This document shows positions 42,667-51,394 of a DNA stretch of 64,000 nt, piece after piece (positions within the stretch are counted from its first letter, which is position 1; each line of letters starts with the position of its first letter). Both the position numbers and the translations under genes were made by a program. This stretch comes from Streptomyces sp. CB02058 (lineage in GTDB: Bacteria > Actinomycetota > Actinomycetes > Streptomycetales > Streptomycetaceae): assembly GCF_001905505.1 (NCBI RefSeq), contig NZ_LIPG01000002.1:620001-684000 (forward strand), given 5' to 3'. The notes under the pieces are model-generated. The model ran no database searches. It was not told the origin of the DNA and saw nothing but the letters and a program-made list of their open reading frames with translations.

Positions 42667-43743
42667 GTGCAGACCCGGACCGTGACGATCACGAGCGAGC
42701 ATGTCCCGGCCATTCCCGCACAGAACCGGGTCACGCGTCACCCGGAGACGGCGGGCACACCGGAAGCGGTGCTGGAGGAACCGGTGGAGCCCCCGGAGCC
42801 CCCCGAGCCCCGGAGCCGGCCGGAGGCGGGCGGCCCGTCCTCCGACCTCTTCCGCCAGTACTTACGCGAGATCGGACGGATTCCGCTGCTCAGCGCGGCG
42901 GAGGAGGTGGAGCTCGCCCGACGCGTCGAGGCCGGGCTCTTCGCGGAGGAACGGCTCGCCCGCACCCCCGACCCCGACTCGGGGCTCGCCCATGACCTCG
43001 ACCGGCTCGTGGTCATGGGGCGGATGGCGAAGCGCCGGCTCATCGAGGCCAACCTCCGCCTCGTGGTCTCCGTGGCCAAGCGGTACGTCGGCCGGGGACT
43101 GACCATGCTCGACCTGGTCCAGGAGGGGAACCTCGGACTGATCAGGGCGGTCGAGAAGTTCGACTACGCCCGGGGCTACAAGTTCTCGACGTACGCGACG
43201 TGGTGGATCCGCCAGGCGATGTCCCGCGCACTGGCCGACCAGGCCAGGACCATAAGAGTCCCGGTGCACGTCGTCGAGCTGATCAACCGGGTCGTCCGCG
43301 TCCAGCGCCGGATGCTCCAGGAACACGGCTACGAACCGACGCCCGAAGAGGTCGGCGCACAGCTCGACCTCACACCCGAACGCGTCGGCGAGGTCCTGCG
43401 GCTCGCCCAGGAACCCGTCTCCCTGCACGCCCCCGTCGGCGAGGAGGACGACGTCGCCTTCGGTGACCTCATCGAGGACGGCGACGCCGCCTCACCCGTG
43501 GAGTCCGCGGCCTTCCTGCTGCTGCGCGAACACCTGGAGACCGTCCTCTCCACGCTCGGGGAGCGGGAGAGAAAGGTCGTGCAGCTGCGCTACGGACTGG
43601 ACGACGGGCGGCCCCGCACCCTGGAGGAGATCGGAAGGATCTTCGGCGTGACGCGCGAACGCATCCGCCAGATCGAGTCCAAGACCCTCAACAAGCTGCG
43701 GGACCACGCCTTCGCGGACCAGCTGCGCGGCTACCTCGACTGA
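42667..43743 (+). CDS. hrdA: RNA polymerase sigma-70 factor, principal-like (HrdA type)
   Basis: Protein of 358 residues. After ~55 Pro/Glu-rich residues come sigma region 1.2 ([21 protein letters not shown]), region 2 ([37 protein letters not shown]), region 3, and region 4 ([19 protein letters not shown], ending NKLRDHA). It is group 1/2 sigma by regions 2.4 and 4.2, but region 1.1 is lacking or very short, as in the non-essential Hrd paralogues. Location next to dnaG and the ABC pair agrees with hrdA rather than hrdB. GTG 42667 has GGAGG upstream. The 240-nt leader shows no recognised operator. Confidence 0.8.
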   Translation: MQTRTVTITSEHVPAIPAQNRVTRHPETAGTPEAVLEEPVEPPEPPEPRSRPEAGGPSSDLFRQYLREIGRIPLLSAAEEVELARRVEAGLFAEERLARTPDPDSGLAHDLDRLVVMGRMAKRRLIEANLRLVVSVAKRYVGRGLTMLDLVQEGNLGLIRAVEKFDYARGYKFSTYATWWIRQAMSRALADQARTIRVPVHVVELINRVVRVQRRMLQEHGYEPTPEEVGAQLDLTPERVGEVLRLAQEPVSLHAPVGEEDDVAFGDLIEDGDAASPVESAAFLLLREHLETVLSTLGERERKVVQLRYGLDDGRPRTLEEIGRIFGVTRERIRQIESKTLNKLRDHAFADQLRGYLD

Positions 43744-43761
43744 ACCGGCCGGCCGGCCGGT
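43744..43761. terminator. Palindrome between hrdA and the ABC operon
   Basis: An 18-bp perfect palindrome of alternating CCGG/GGCC immediately follows the hrdA stop and lies between convergent genes; it can act as a bidirectional terminator. Confidence 0.5.
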
Positions 43762-43780
43762 CAGCCGAACCGGCGGCCGG

Positions 43781-45706
43781 TCAGTCGACCTCCGACAGCG
43801 CCTGCGCGAACTGCGCCGCGTACAGCCGGGCATAGGCGCCCTCGGCCGCCAGCAACTCGTCGTGCGTGCCCTGTTCGACGAGCGAGCCGTTCTCCATCAC
43901 CAGGATCACGTCCGCGTCCCGGATGGTGGAGAGCCGGTGCGCGATCACGAAGCTCGTACGCCCGTGGGCGAGCCGTGCCATCGCCTTCTGGATCAGCACC
44001 TCGGTCCGGGTGTCCACCGAGCTGGTGGCCTCGTCGAGGACCAGGATCACCGGGTCGGACAGGAACGCCCGGGCGATGGTGATCAGCTGCTTCTCACCCG
44101 CGCTGACCCCGGAGCCCTCGTCGTCGATCACCGTGTCGTAACCGTCGGGCAGCGTACGCACGAAGCGGTCGGCGTGGGCCGCCCGCGCCGCCTCCTCGAT
44201 CTCCTCCCGGGTCACCTCGCGCGAGGCGCCGTAGGCGATGTTCTCCGCGATCGTGCCCCCGAACAGCCAGGTGTCCTGGAGCACCATGCCTATGCCCGAG
44301 CGGAGTTCGTCCCGCGACATCTTCGCCGCGTCCACGCCGTCGAGGAGGATCCGGCCGCCCGTCACCTCGTAGAACCGCATCAGCAGATTCACCAGGGTCG
44401 TCTTGCCGGCACCGGTCGGGCCGACGATCGCGACGGTGTGGCCGGGCTCGACGCTCAGCGAGAAGTCCTCGATGAGCGGCTTCTCCGGGTCGTACCGGAA
44501 CGACACGTGCTCCAGCGCGACACTGCCGCGCAGCTCCTTCGGACGCTCGGCCGGATCGGGGTCGGGCCCCTGCTCCTCCGCGTCCAGCAGGGTGAAGACC
44601 CGCTCGGCGGACGCGATGCCCGACTGCACGAGGTTCGCCATCGAGGCGACCTGCGTCAGAGGCATCGAGAACTGCCGCGAGTACTGGATGAACGCCTGCA
44701 CATCACCGATCGACAGCGAACCGGACGCCACCCGCAGCCCGCCGACGACGGCGACCAGCACATAGTTCAGATTGGAGACGAACATCATCAGCGGCTGCAT
44801 GATCCCGCTGTTGAACTGCGCCCTGAAGCCCGCCTCGTAGAGAGCGTCGTTCTGCTCGGCGAAGTCCTTCGCGGACTCCTCCTGCCGGCCGAAGACCTTC
44901 ACGAGGGCGTGACCGGTGTACATCTCCTCGATGTGGGCGTTGAGCTTGCCCGTCACCTTCCACTGCGCCACGAAGTGCGGCTGCGAGCGCTTGCCGACCC
45001 GCGCCGCGACGACGACCGACAGCGGCACCGTGACCAGCGCCACCAGGGCCAGCAGCGGCGAGACCCAGAACATCATGATCAGTACGCCGACGATGGTCAG
45101 CAGGGAGTTGATGAGCTGGCCCATCGTCTGCTGCATCGTCTGCGAGATGTTGTCGATGTCGTTCGTCGCCCGGCTCAGCACCTCGCCCCGCTGCTGCCGG
45201 TCGAAGTACGACAGCGGCAGCCGCGACAGCTTCGTCTGGAGGTCCTCGCGCAGCTGGAAGACGACCCGGTTGATCACCCGGATCGACAGCCGCGTCGACA
45301 CCAGCATCAGCAGACCCGCGCCGACGTACACCGCCAGCGCCACGAGCAGGACTTGGCCCACCGCGTCGAAGTCGATGCCGCTGCCGGGGGTGAAGTCCAC
45401 CCCGGACAGCATGTCGGCGAGCCCGTCGTCGCCCTGCTCCCGCAGGCCGTCGATGGTCTGGTCCTTCGTCGCGCCCTCCGGCATCCGCCGGCCCACGACA
45501 CCGGCGAAGACCAGGTCCGTCGCCATGCCGAGGATCTTCGGCCCCACCACGGAGAGCGCCACGCTCAGCGTTCCGGCGCCCAGCATCAGATACAGCGAGG
45601 ACTTCTCCTGGCTGAACCGCCTCAGCAGCCGCTTCCCGGACCCCTTGAAGTCCATGGACCGCTCGGTGGGCCCTCCGGCCATCATCCGTCCGCCCGGCCC
45701 TGCCAT
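43781..45706 (-). CDS. ABC exporter half-transporter, consensus Walker B
   Basis: Protein of 641 residues: six membrane helices (~40-370) and an ATPase domain (~395-635). Walker A is GPTGAGKTT, Walker B VILVLDEATSSVD with a normal catalytic Glu, but the signature is VSAGEKQ instead of LSGGQ. It overlaps the partner gene by TGATG and forms a heterodimer with it. The altered signature faces the partner's Walker site, so one of the two ATP sites should be poorly active, as in TM287/288 and LmrCD. It probably exports lipophilic compounds. An Ala/Gly/Met-rich start of ~20 residues may be variable. Confidence 0.9.
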   Translation of the reverse strand: MAGPGGRMMAGGPTERSMDFKGSGKRLLRRFSQEKSSLYLMLGAGTLSVALSVVGPKILGMATDLVFAGVVGRRMPEGATKDQTIDGLREQGDDGLADMLSGVDFTPGSGIDFDAVGQVLLVALAVYVGAGLLMLVSTRLSIRVINRVVFQLREDLQTKLSRLPLSYFDRQQRGEVLSRATNDIDNISQTMQQTMGQLINSLLTIVGVLIMMFWVSPLLALVALVTVPLSVVVAARVGKRSQPHFVAQWKVTGKLNAHIEEMYTGHALVKVFGRQEESAKDFAEQNDALYEAGFRAQFNSGIMQPLMMFVSNLNYVLVAVVGGLRVASGSLSIGDVQAFIQYSRQFSMPLTQVASMANLVQSGIASAERVFTLLDAEEQGPDPDPAERPKELRGSVALEHVSFRYDPEKPLIEDFSLSVEPGHTVAIVGPTGAGKTTLVNLLMRFYEVTGGRILLDGVDAAKMSRDELRSGIGMVLQDTWLFGGTIAENIAYGASREVTREEIEEAARAAHADRFVRTLPDGYDTVIDDEGSGVSAGEKQLITIARAFLSDPVILVLDEATSSVDTRTEVLIQKAMARLAHGRTSFVIAHRLSTIRDADVILVMENGSLVEQGTHDELLAAEGAYARLYAAQFAQALSEVD

Positions 45707-47439
45707 CAGGCGGCCTCCGCTTCCGTCAGCTGGGAGAGCACGATCTCCCGATAGGTTTCATTGCCGTCCATCAGCTCGCGATGGCTGCCCGTCCCGACCA
45801 GCCGGCCCTCGTCCAGCACCAGGATCCGGTCGGCGTCACGGATCGTGGAGACCCGCTGCGCCACGATCACCACGGTCGCCCCGGCCGTCTCGTGGGACAG
45901 GGCGGCGCGCAGCGCGGCGTCCGTCGCGTAGTCCAGCGCCGAGAACGAGTCGTCGAACAGATAGATCTCCGGCTTCCGCACCAGCGTCCGCGCGATCGCG
46001 AGGCGCTGCCGCTGACCGCCGGAGACATTGGTGCCGCCCTGCGCGATCGGCGCGTCGAGACCGTGCTCCAGTCCCTCCACGAAGTCCTTGGCCTGCGCCA
46101 CCTCCAGCGCGTGCCACAGCTCCTCGTCGGTCGCGTCCGGATTGCCGTACCGCAGATTCGTCGCGACCGTCCCGGAGAACAGGTACGGCTTCTGCGGTAC
46201 GAGGCTCACCGTCCTCGCCAGCAGCACCGGGTCCAGCGTCCGCACGTCCGTACCGTCGACGAGCACCTCGCCGTCCGTCGCGTCGAACAGCCGGGGCACC
46301 AGCCCGAGCAGCGTCGACTTCCCGCTGCCCGTCGATCCGATGATCGCGGTGGTCTCCCCGGGCCGCGCCACGAGGTCGACCGAGCGCAGCACCGGCTCCT
46401 CGGCGCCCGGGTAGCGGAACTCCGCGCCCCGTATCTCCAGATGGCCGTGGGCCGGCAGCTTCGTGACCGGCGCGGTGGGGGGCACCACGCTCGAATCGGT
46501 CTCCAGGACCTCCTGGATGCGCTCGGCACAGACCTCCGCGCGCGGGATCATGATGAACATGAAGGTGGCCATCATCACCGACATCACGATCTGCATCAGA
46601 TACGCGAGGAACGCGGTCAGCGCGCCGATCTCCATCCCGCCGCTGTCGATGCGGTGCGCGCCGAACCAGACGACGGCGACGGACGACACGCTCACCACCG
46701 TCATCACGGTCGGGAACATGAGCGCCATCAGCCGGCCCGTCGACAGCGCGATGTCCGTGAGCTCGGTGTTGGCGCTGCGGAAGCGCCGCTCCTCGTAGTC
46801 GTCACGGATGAAGGCACGGATGACGCGGTTGCCGGTGATCTGCTCGCGCAGCACCCGGTTCACCGTGTCGAGCCGCTCCTGCATCGTGCGGAACAGGGGG
46901 CGCATCCGCCTCACGATGAGCCCGACCGTGACACCGAGGACGGGCAGCACGGCCAGCAGCACCGCGGAGAGCGGGACGTCCTGGCCCAGCGCCATGATCA
47001 CGCCGCCGACGCACATGATGGGCGCCGACACCATCAGGGTGAACGCCATCAGGACCAGCATCTGGACCTGCTGGACGTCGTTGGTCGTACGGGTGATCAG
47101 AGAGGGAGCCCCGAACCGCCCGACCTCGCGCGCGGAGAAGGACTGCACCCGCCCGAAGACCGACGCCCGTACGTCACGGCCGAGCGCGGACGCGGTCCGG
47201 GCACCGTAGTAGACGGCTCCGATGTTGCAGACGATCTGGATGACGCTGACGGCGATCATCAGGGCGCCGAACTGCAGGATGTAGCCCGTGTCACCCGTCA
47301 CGACACCGTTGTCGATGATGTCGGCGTTGAGGCTGGGCAGATACAGGCTGGCGCAGGTCTGCAGAAGCTGGAGGAACACCAGCAGGACGATGGACTGTCT
47401 GTACGGACCCAGATAGGTCCGCAGAAGTTTTATGAGCAC
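45706..47439 (-). CDS. ABC exporter half-transporter, degenerate Walker B (Asp for Glu)
   Basis: Protein of 577 residues with six membrane helices (~15-300) and an ATPase domain. Walker A is GSTGSGKST, signature VSGGQRQRLAIAR, and Walker B IYLFDDSFSALD, where Asp replaces the catalytic Glu. Its partner at 43781-45706 has the complementary changes. The N terminus LIKLLRTYLGPYRQSI is usual for multidrug-type half-transporters. GTG 47439 is the first gene of the two-gene operon. Its promoter must lie in the 270-nt gap that also contains tandem repeats downstream of the kinase gene. Confidence 0.9.
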   Translation of the reverse strand: MLIKLLRTYLGPYRQSIVLLVFLQLLQTCASLYLPSLNADIIDNGVVTGDTGYILQFGALMIAVSVIQIVCNIGAVYYGARTASALGRDVRASVFGRVQSFSAREVGRFGAPSLITRTTNDVQQVQMLVLMAFTLMVSAPIMCVGGVIMALGQDVPLSAVLLAVLPVLGVTVGLIVRRMRPLFRTMQERLDTVNRVLREQITGNRVIRAFIRDDYEERRFRSANTELTDIALSTGRLMALMFPTVMTVVSVSSVAVVWFGAHRIDSGGMEIGALTAFLAYLMQIVMSVMMATFMFIMIPRAEVCAERIQEVLETDSSVVPPTAPVTKLPAHGHLEIRGAEFRYPGAEEPVLRSVDLVARPGETTAIIGSTGSGKSTLLGLVPRLFDATDGEVLVDGTDVRTLDPVLLARTVSLVPQKPYLFSGTVATNLRYGNPDATDEELWHALEVAQAKDFVEGLEHGLDAPIAQGGTNVSGGQRQRLAIARTLVRKPEIYLFDDSFSALDYATDAALRAALSHETAGATVVIVAQRVSTIRDADRILVLDEGRLVGTGSHRELMDGNETYREIVLSQLTEAEAA

Positions 47440-47625
47440 ACGCGTCTCTCGGAGTCGGCGAAGGGCAGAAGCCGATCCATCCTGCGGTACGCCGCACCAC
47501 GGTGGCGACCGCTTTTACTCAAGCCGGGGTCAAAACTCCCGGGCCGCCCCTCGGCCGCTGTTCGCCGTGCGCCCCGGCCCGCTGCGCGCCCTCAGCCCTC
47601 GGCGCGGCCCGGAGCTGTCCGGCGC

Positions 47626-47730
47626 CCTCAGCTCTCCGCGGCCCCTCGGCTCTCCGCAGTCCTCGGCTTCCTTCGACCCTCAGCTTCCCGCGACCCTCAG
47701 CTTCCCGCGATCCTCAGCTCTCCGCGCCGA
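47626..47730. repeat. Six imperfect 17-18-bp tandem repeats
   Basis: CTCAGC or CTCGGC anchors recur at 47627, 47645, 47662, 47679, 47696 and 47713, with unit consensus CCTCAGCTTCCCGCGAC. The last unit covers the stop codon of the FGGY kinase gene; the others lie in its 3' untranslated DNA. Confidence 0.8.
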
Positions 47731-49159
47731 AGGCTCCCGGGTGGATCTGATCCCGCGTCGCCCCGTACTGCTGCCGGACCGCACGGCCCACCGCGAGCTC
47801 CTCACCGGGCTCCAGCACCTGCGCCGCCGCGCCCCGCCAGGCCGGGGGAGTACGGGGGTCGAGGCTGCCCTGCGAGACCCCGAGCGCCCACGCCGCCTGC
47901 CGGGCCGCACCCAGCGCCGCGTACTGCGCGGGCTGGGGCACGACGACCTGGGTGCCGAACAACGAGGGCGCCAGCGCCTGCACGGCGGGCAGCTCGGCCG
48001 CCGCGCCCAGCAGGAACACCCGCCGCACCTCCACGCCCCGGCCGCGCAGCACGTCCAGCGCGTCGGCCAGCGAGCAGAGCATCCCCTCGAAGGAGGCCCG
48101 CGCCAGATGCTCGGGCTTCATCGACTCGCGCCGCAGCCCGCTCAGCGTGCCCGCGGTGTGCGGCAGACGCGGGGTGCGCTCCCCTTCCAGATACGGCAGC
48201 AGGACGAGGCCGGAGGAGCCCGGCGTCGACTTCAGCGCCAGCGCTGACAGCTCGTCCAGGCCCTCCAGGCCCAGCATCTCCGCCGTACCGCGCAGCGCTC
48301 GCACCGCGTTGGACGTGTGGACCACCGGCAGATGCATCCCGGTCGCGTCGGCGAACGAGGTGATCATCCCCGTGGGATCGGCCAGCGCCTCGTGGTGCAC
48401 GGCCATGACCGAGCCCGAGGCCCCCAGTGACACGACGGCGTCCCCGACGGCGACACCCAGCCCGAAGGCGGCGGCCATCGTCTCGCCGGTGCCGGCCGAG
48501 ATCAGCAGACCCTCCGGTGTCGTCCCGGCGGCGTCGGCGGGGCCGAGCACCTCGGGCAGCGCGGCCTGGTGGCCGAGCGCGAGCTCCACGAGATCGGGCC
48601 GGTAGGACCCGGAACCCGCCGACCAGTAACCGGTGCCGGACGCGGCACCGCGGTCCGTCGTGCGCCGGGCGGGCCGGCCGAGCAGCTGCCACACCAGCCA
48701 GTCGTGCGGCTGGAGGACGGCGGCGACCCGCTGCGCGTTCTCCGGCTCGCTCCGCGCCAGCCAGCGCAGCTTCGCCACCGGCTGAGCGGCCTGCGGCACG
48801 GCCCCGACGGCCTCCGCCCACGCCTGCCGACCGCCGAGCCCGTCGACCAGATCGGCGGCGGGCGCCTGCGCCCGCCGGTCGTTGCCGAGCAGCGCGGGAC
48901 GTACGAGATTGCCCTGGTGGTCCAGCGGCACCAGACCGTGCTGCTGCGCCGACACACCGATCGCCTGCACGCCTTCGAGCAGCCCTCCGGAGGCCGCCTC
49001 ACCGAGTGAGAGCAGCCACGCCTGCGGATCCACCTCGGAGGCCTTGGCCTCGATGGGATGCGCGGCATACCCCTGCCGCAGCACCGCACCGGTGTCCGTG
49101 TCGCAGACGACGATGTGCGTGAAGGCGGATGAACTGTCCAAGCCGGCGACTATGCCCAT
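47714..49159 (-). CDS. xylB: FGGY-family carbohydrate kinase, probably xylulokinase
   Basis: Protein of 481 residues (from ATG 49159; GTG 49165 adds two) with the ribonuclease H-like fold of FGGY kinases: IVAGLDSSSAFTHIVVCD (phosphate 1), IGVSAQQHGLVPLD and GNDRRAQAPAADLVD (substrate region), SLGASGSVMAVH (phosphate 2) and SAGTGETMAAAFGLGV (adenosine). It phosphorylates a sugar, most simply D-xylulose. No xylose isomerase or sugar transporter is next to it, so the substrate is inferred from family resemblance only. Tandem repeats start in its stop codon. Confidence 0.78.
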   Translation of the reverse strand: MGIVAGLDSSSAFTHIVVCDTDTGAVLRQGYAAHPIEAKASEVDPQAWLLSLGEAASGGLLEGVQAIGVSAQQHGLVPLDHQGNLVRPALLGNDRRAQAPAADLVDGLGGRQAWAEAVGAVPQAAQPVAKLRWLARSEPENAQRVAAVLQPHDWLVWQLLGRPARRTTDRGAASGTGYWSAGSGSYRPDLVELALGHQAALPEVLGPADAAGTTPEGLLISAGTGETMAAAFGLGVAVGDAVVSLGASGSVMAVHHEALADPTGMITSFADATGMHLPVVHTSNAVRALRGTAEMLGLEGLDELSALALKSTPGSSGLVLLPYLEGERTPRLPHTAGTLSGLRRESMKPEHLARASFEGMLCSLADALDVLRGRGVEVRRVFLLGAAAELPAVQALAPSLFGTQVVVPQPAQYAALGAARQAAWALGVSQGSLDPRTPPAWRGAAAQVLEPGEELAVGRAVRQQYGATRDQIHPGAFGAES

Positions 49160-49251
49160 GGACACGATTCTGCCGCACCGGAGACCCGTTCCCCTACCGG
49201 GCGGTACCCGGTACGGGAACGGGCCTCGGACGCGGGCCCCTGGGGCCTGCC

Positions 49252-49557
49252 TCAGGTGTTGGTCGTACCCCAGTCGTCACTGCTGCCGTTGTGGCCGCTG
49301 CGCTCACGCAGCGAGCGCACCCGGTCGGTGACGGAGACGGGAACCTTGTCCCCGACCTTCTCGCTCACCGAGTGGTACGCCTTGCCGGCGAAGTCCCGGC
49401 TGCCGTGCGCGGCGGACTCCGCCGCGTTCCGCACGGCGGGATTCTCGGCCAGCTGCTGCGCGGCCTTCTTCAGCTGCTCGTAACGCTCGCGCCCGGCTCG
49501 CGTGCCGAGCACGTAACCGAGGGCCACTCCGGCGATGAACGTGAGCCGGTACCGCAT
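49252..49557 (-). CDS. YtxH-like small membrane-associated protein
   Basis: Protein of 101 residues: MRYRLTFIAGVALGYVLGTRAGRERYEQLKKAAQQ, then an amphipathic helical region and a Ser/Asp-rich tail. The GxxxGxxxGTRAGRERYE start is typical of the YtxH-type envelope-stress family, which has a short hydrophobic N terminus and a coiled helix. Role not established. ATG 49557 is chosen, with AAGGGTGG upstream; an earlier in-frame start at 49614 lacks support. Confidence 0.75.
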   Translation of the reverse strand: MRYRLTFIAGVALGYVLGTRAGRERYEQLKKAAQQLAENPAVRNAAESAAHGSRDFAGKAYHSVSEKVGDKVPVSVTDRVRSLRERSGHNGSSDDWGTTNT

Positions 49558-49738
49558 GGCTGCCACCCTTCCTTCGCTCCGTGCGACGTGTGCTGCCCGC
49601 CTACCCGCAGACACCCGAGATCACCCCGGGGGATACCGATTGGCGGAGCACCCCCCTGCTTGCGCTAATGTATGTGTCGCAGCGAACGCGCGCCGCTCGG
49701 CATCCGCCAGGCAGGTACGATTCGAGGCACCGCAGCAA

Positions 49739-49811
49739 TCCCCTGTAGCTCAATTGGCAGAGCAGCCGGCTGTTAACCGGCAGGTTACTGGTTCGAGTCC
49801 AGTCGGGGGAG
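49739..49811 (+). tRNA. tRNA-Asn (GTT), copy 1
   Basis: 73 nt. The acceptor pairs TCCCCTG/CGGGGGA, the D arm is GCTC..GAGC, the anticodon stem GCCGG/CCGGC holds loop CTGTTAA (anticodon GTT), and the T arm is ACTGG-TTCGAGT-CCAGT. No 3' CCA is encoded. Confidence 0.95.
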
Positions 49812-49816
49812 CGCGA

Positions 49817-49889
49817 TCCCCTGTAGCTCAATTGGCAGAGCATTCGGCTGTTAACCGGAGGGTTACTGGTTCGAGTCCAGTCGGGGGAG
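49817..49889 (+). tRNA. tRNA-Asn (GTT), copy 2
   Basis: 73 nt, 5 nt after copy 1 and nearly identical. The anticodon stem is TTCGG/CCGGA with one G-T pair, and the variable loop begins GGGTT instead of AGGTT. No encoded CCA. A small T-rich hairpin (AGGGCCCTTCGGGGTCCTTTTT-like) follows, a likely terminator. Confidence 0.95.
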
Positions 49890-50101
49890 CGATGCGGAAG
49901 AGGGCCCTTCGGGGTCCTTTTTCGTGTGCCCGGACCGACCCGTCCGTGACTCTTTCGGGGTGATTCCGTGGCCTCTGGAACCGGGCAGCACGCAGCGCGG
50001 TCTTCATGGTCAACGGGAAGCCGGGCATCCGGAGCAGGAGATCGTATGACCGGCTATGCTGCGGCAGACGGCGCGCACACATGTACGCGCCACGCCGTAA
50101 C

Positions 50102-50178
50102 GGGGCGGTAGCTCAGCCGGTTAGAGCAGCGGACTCATAATCCGTCGGCCGTGGGTTCGAGTCCCACCCGCCCCACCA
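50102..50178 (+). tRNA. tRNA with CAT anticodon (elongator Met or Ile2), CCA encoded
   Basis: 77 nt including an encoded CCA. The acceptor pairs GGGGCGG/CCGCCCC, anticodon stem CGGA/TCCG holds loop CTCATAA, and the T arm is GTGGG-TTCGAGT-CCCAC. CAT can read Met, or Ile after TilS modification; sequence details lean to neither strongly. Not an initiator (no C1-A72 mismatch). Confidence 0.9.
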
Positions 50179-50181
50179 GCG

Positions 50182-50211
50182 TCCCCAGGCAGAATCGTTC
50201 TGACCTGGGGA
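50182..50211 (+). terminator. Terminator after the CAT tRNA
   Basis: TCCCCAGG...CCTGGGGA with an AGAA/TTCT inner stem forms a hairpin 3 nt after the tRNA. Confidence 0.7.
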
Positions 50212-50312
50212 TTTGCGTTGTCCGGGCGGCGCTCGCGCGCGACGGACGCCGCACCGAGGTGCGGTGGACGCGGGTCCTCGCACAGTCGGGGCACACCGGC
50301 CGAGCGTTCACG

Positions 50313-50861
50313 TCACCCGGCGCGGGTCGGTGGACGAAGGCCGCTGTCCAGCGCGCGGATCAGCTCACCGACCCGGCCGCCGCCGCCCGGCGCCGCCGGG
50401 AAGCGTGCGAGCACGTCGACGACGGCCGGTGTCGCACGGCGCAGCATCCGCTCGATGTGTTCGGCACCGACGCTCCGGTCGTCGTCGGCGACGAGTTCGG
50501 CCGCTCGGGCCGCGTGAGCGCCGGCTCCGAGGATGTGCTTGACCTGGGTGGCCTTGGCCAGCGGATGCAGGTAGGCGGAGCCCGCCGCGGCCATCGCTGC
50601 CCGAGCCGCCTCGCGCGCGGCCTCGCCGTCCGCGCTCTTGGCCGCCTTGAGCGCGGCCCACGCCGTGTCGCGCAGAGCCTTTCCCCGCTCGCCGCCCCGC
50701 GCGAACTCCCACGCGGCGCCGATGGCGTCCCGAGGCCGTGAGTCGTCCGGCTGATCGCTCTCGAACACGTCGAGGACCACCTCCGCGCAGGCCGCGGCGA
50801 ACGCGGCGACCTCACGGAGATCCTGCTTGCTCAGAGCGATCCCGCTCGCTTCCCCTGCCAT
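50313..50861 (-). CDS. Imm5-like putative immunity protein
   Basis: Protein of 182 residues, all helical and Ala-rich: GIALSKQDLREVAAFAAACAE at the start, PRDAIGAAWEFARGGERGKALR, then AAMAAAGSAYLHPLAKATQVKHILGAGAHAAR. This is the pattern I recall for the Imm5-type family often annotated as putative immunity protein, proposed to neutralise toxins of polymorphic systems. No toxin gene is adjacent, so it is orphan here. ATG 50861 is chosen (ATG 50879 is an alternative); a GGAG precedes it at short distance. Function unproven. Confidence 0.65.
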   Translation of the reverse strand: MAGEASGIALSKQDLREVAAFAAACAEVVLDVFESDQPDDSRPRDAIGAAWEFARGGERGKALRDTAWAALKAAKSADGEAAREAARAAMAAAGSAYLHPLAKATQVKHILGAGAHAARAAELVADDDRSVGAEHIERMLRRATPAVVDVLARFPAAPGGGGRVGELIRALDSGLRPPTRAG

Positions 50862-50980
50862 GACTCCATACTCGGCCATCGCGCAGGACAGCAACGCGGG
50901 CTCCTGGAACCCCGCGATGCCGGGCGGCGTCCTGTCGTTCGGCTCCACCCGCACGTCGAACTGCCCCCAGGGGGAAGCAG

Positions 50981-51253
50981 ATGAGCGCGTACACCATGGT
51001 CGGTCCGGCCGGGATCGCTCTCCTGGCGACGGCTCTGCTGGGCCGTGGTCATCGTCCGCAACGGTCTCCGGCACGCCCGGAGGTACCCGTCGCCACCGCC
51101 CGAGCCCAGGTGCGCCGGCTGCGGCCATGGGATGAGCCATCACTACAGGGGATGTGCAGATACCAGGTCGCCGGGACCAGGCAGAGGTTCGTCCATGGCG
51201 AGATGACCTGGGACCAGGTGAACTGCGGCTGCACGGCCTTCCGTACGCCCTGA
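50981..51253 (+). CDS. Hypothetical 90-residue protein
   Basis: ATG 50981 follows AGGGGGA by 5 nt. The product begins with a hydrophobic stretch (MVGPAGIALLATALLG) and ends in a Cys-containing WDQVNCGCTAFRTP. Third-position G+C is a little lower than neighbouring genes, so coding status is uncertain. Nothing recognised. Confidence 0.35.
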   Translation: MSAYTMVGPAGIALLATALLGRGHRPQRSPARPEVPVATARAQVRRLRPWDEPSLQGMCRYQVAGTRQRFVHGEMTWDQVNCGCTAFRTP

Positions 51254-51344
51254 AGGGTGGCAAGGCCTCACGCCTCCGGGGAGCGGTCCGCGCTGCCCGT
51301 TGTGCCACTTCATGTGCGGACGGGGGCAGCCACGGCCCGGCCGC

Positions 51345-51381
51345 GCCGCCGCCCCTCCTCGGAAGGAAGCGGGGCGGCGGC
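51345..51381 (-). terminator. Terminator of the quinoprotein gene
   Basis: An 11-bp stem GCCGCCGCCCC/GGGGCGGCGGC with a 15-nt loop lies 14 nt past the stop. Confidence 0.6.
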
Positions 51382-51394
51382 GGCCCGGGGAGCG

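Noticed and set aside
49739..50211. tRNA cluster as integration site of a mobile element
   Set aside because: No integrase, no repeated 3' tRNA end and no composition change were seen in the next 14 kb.
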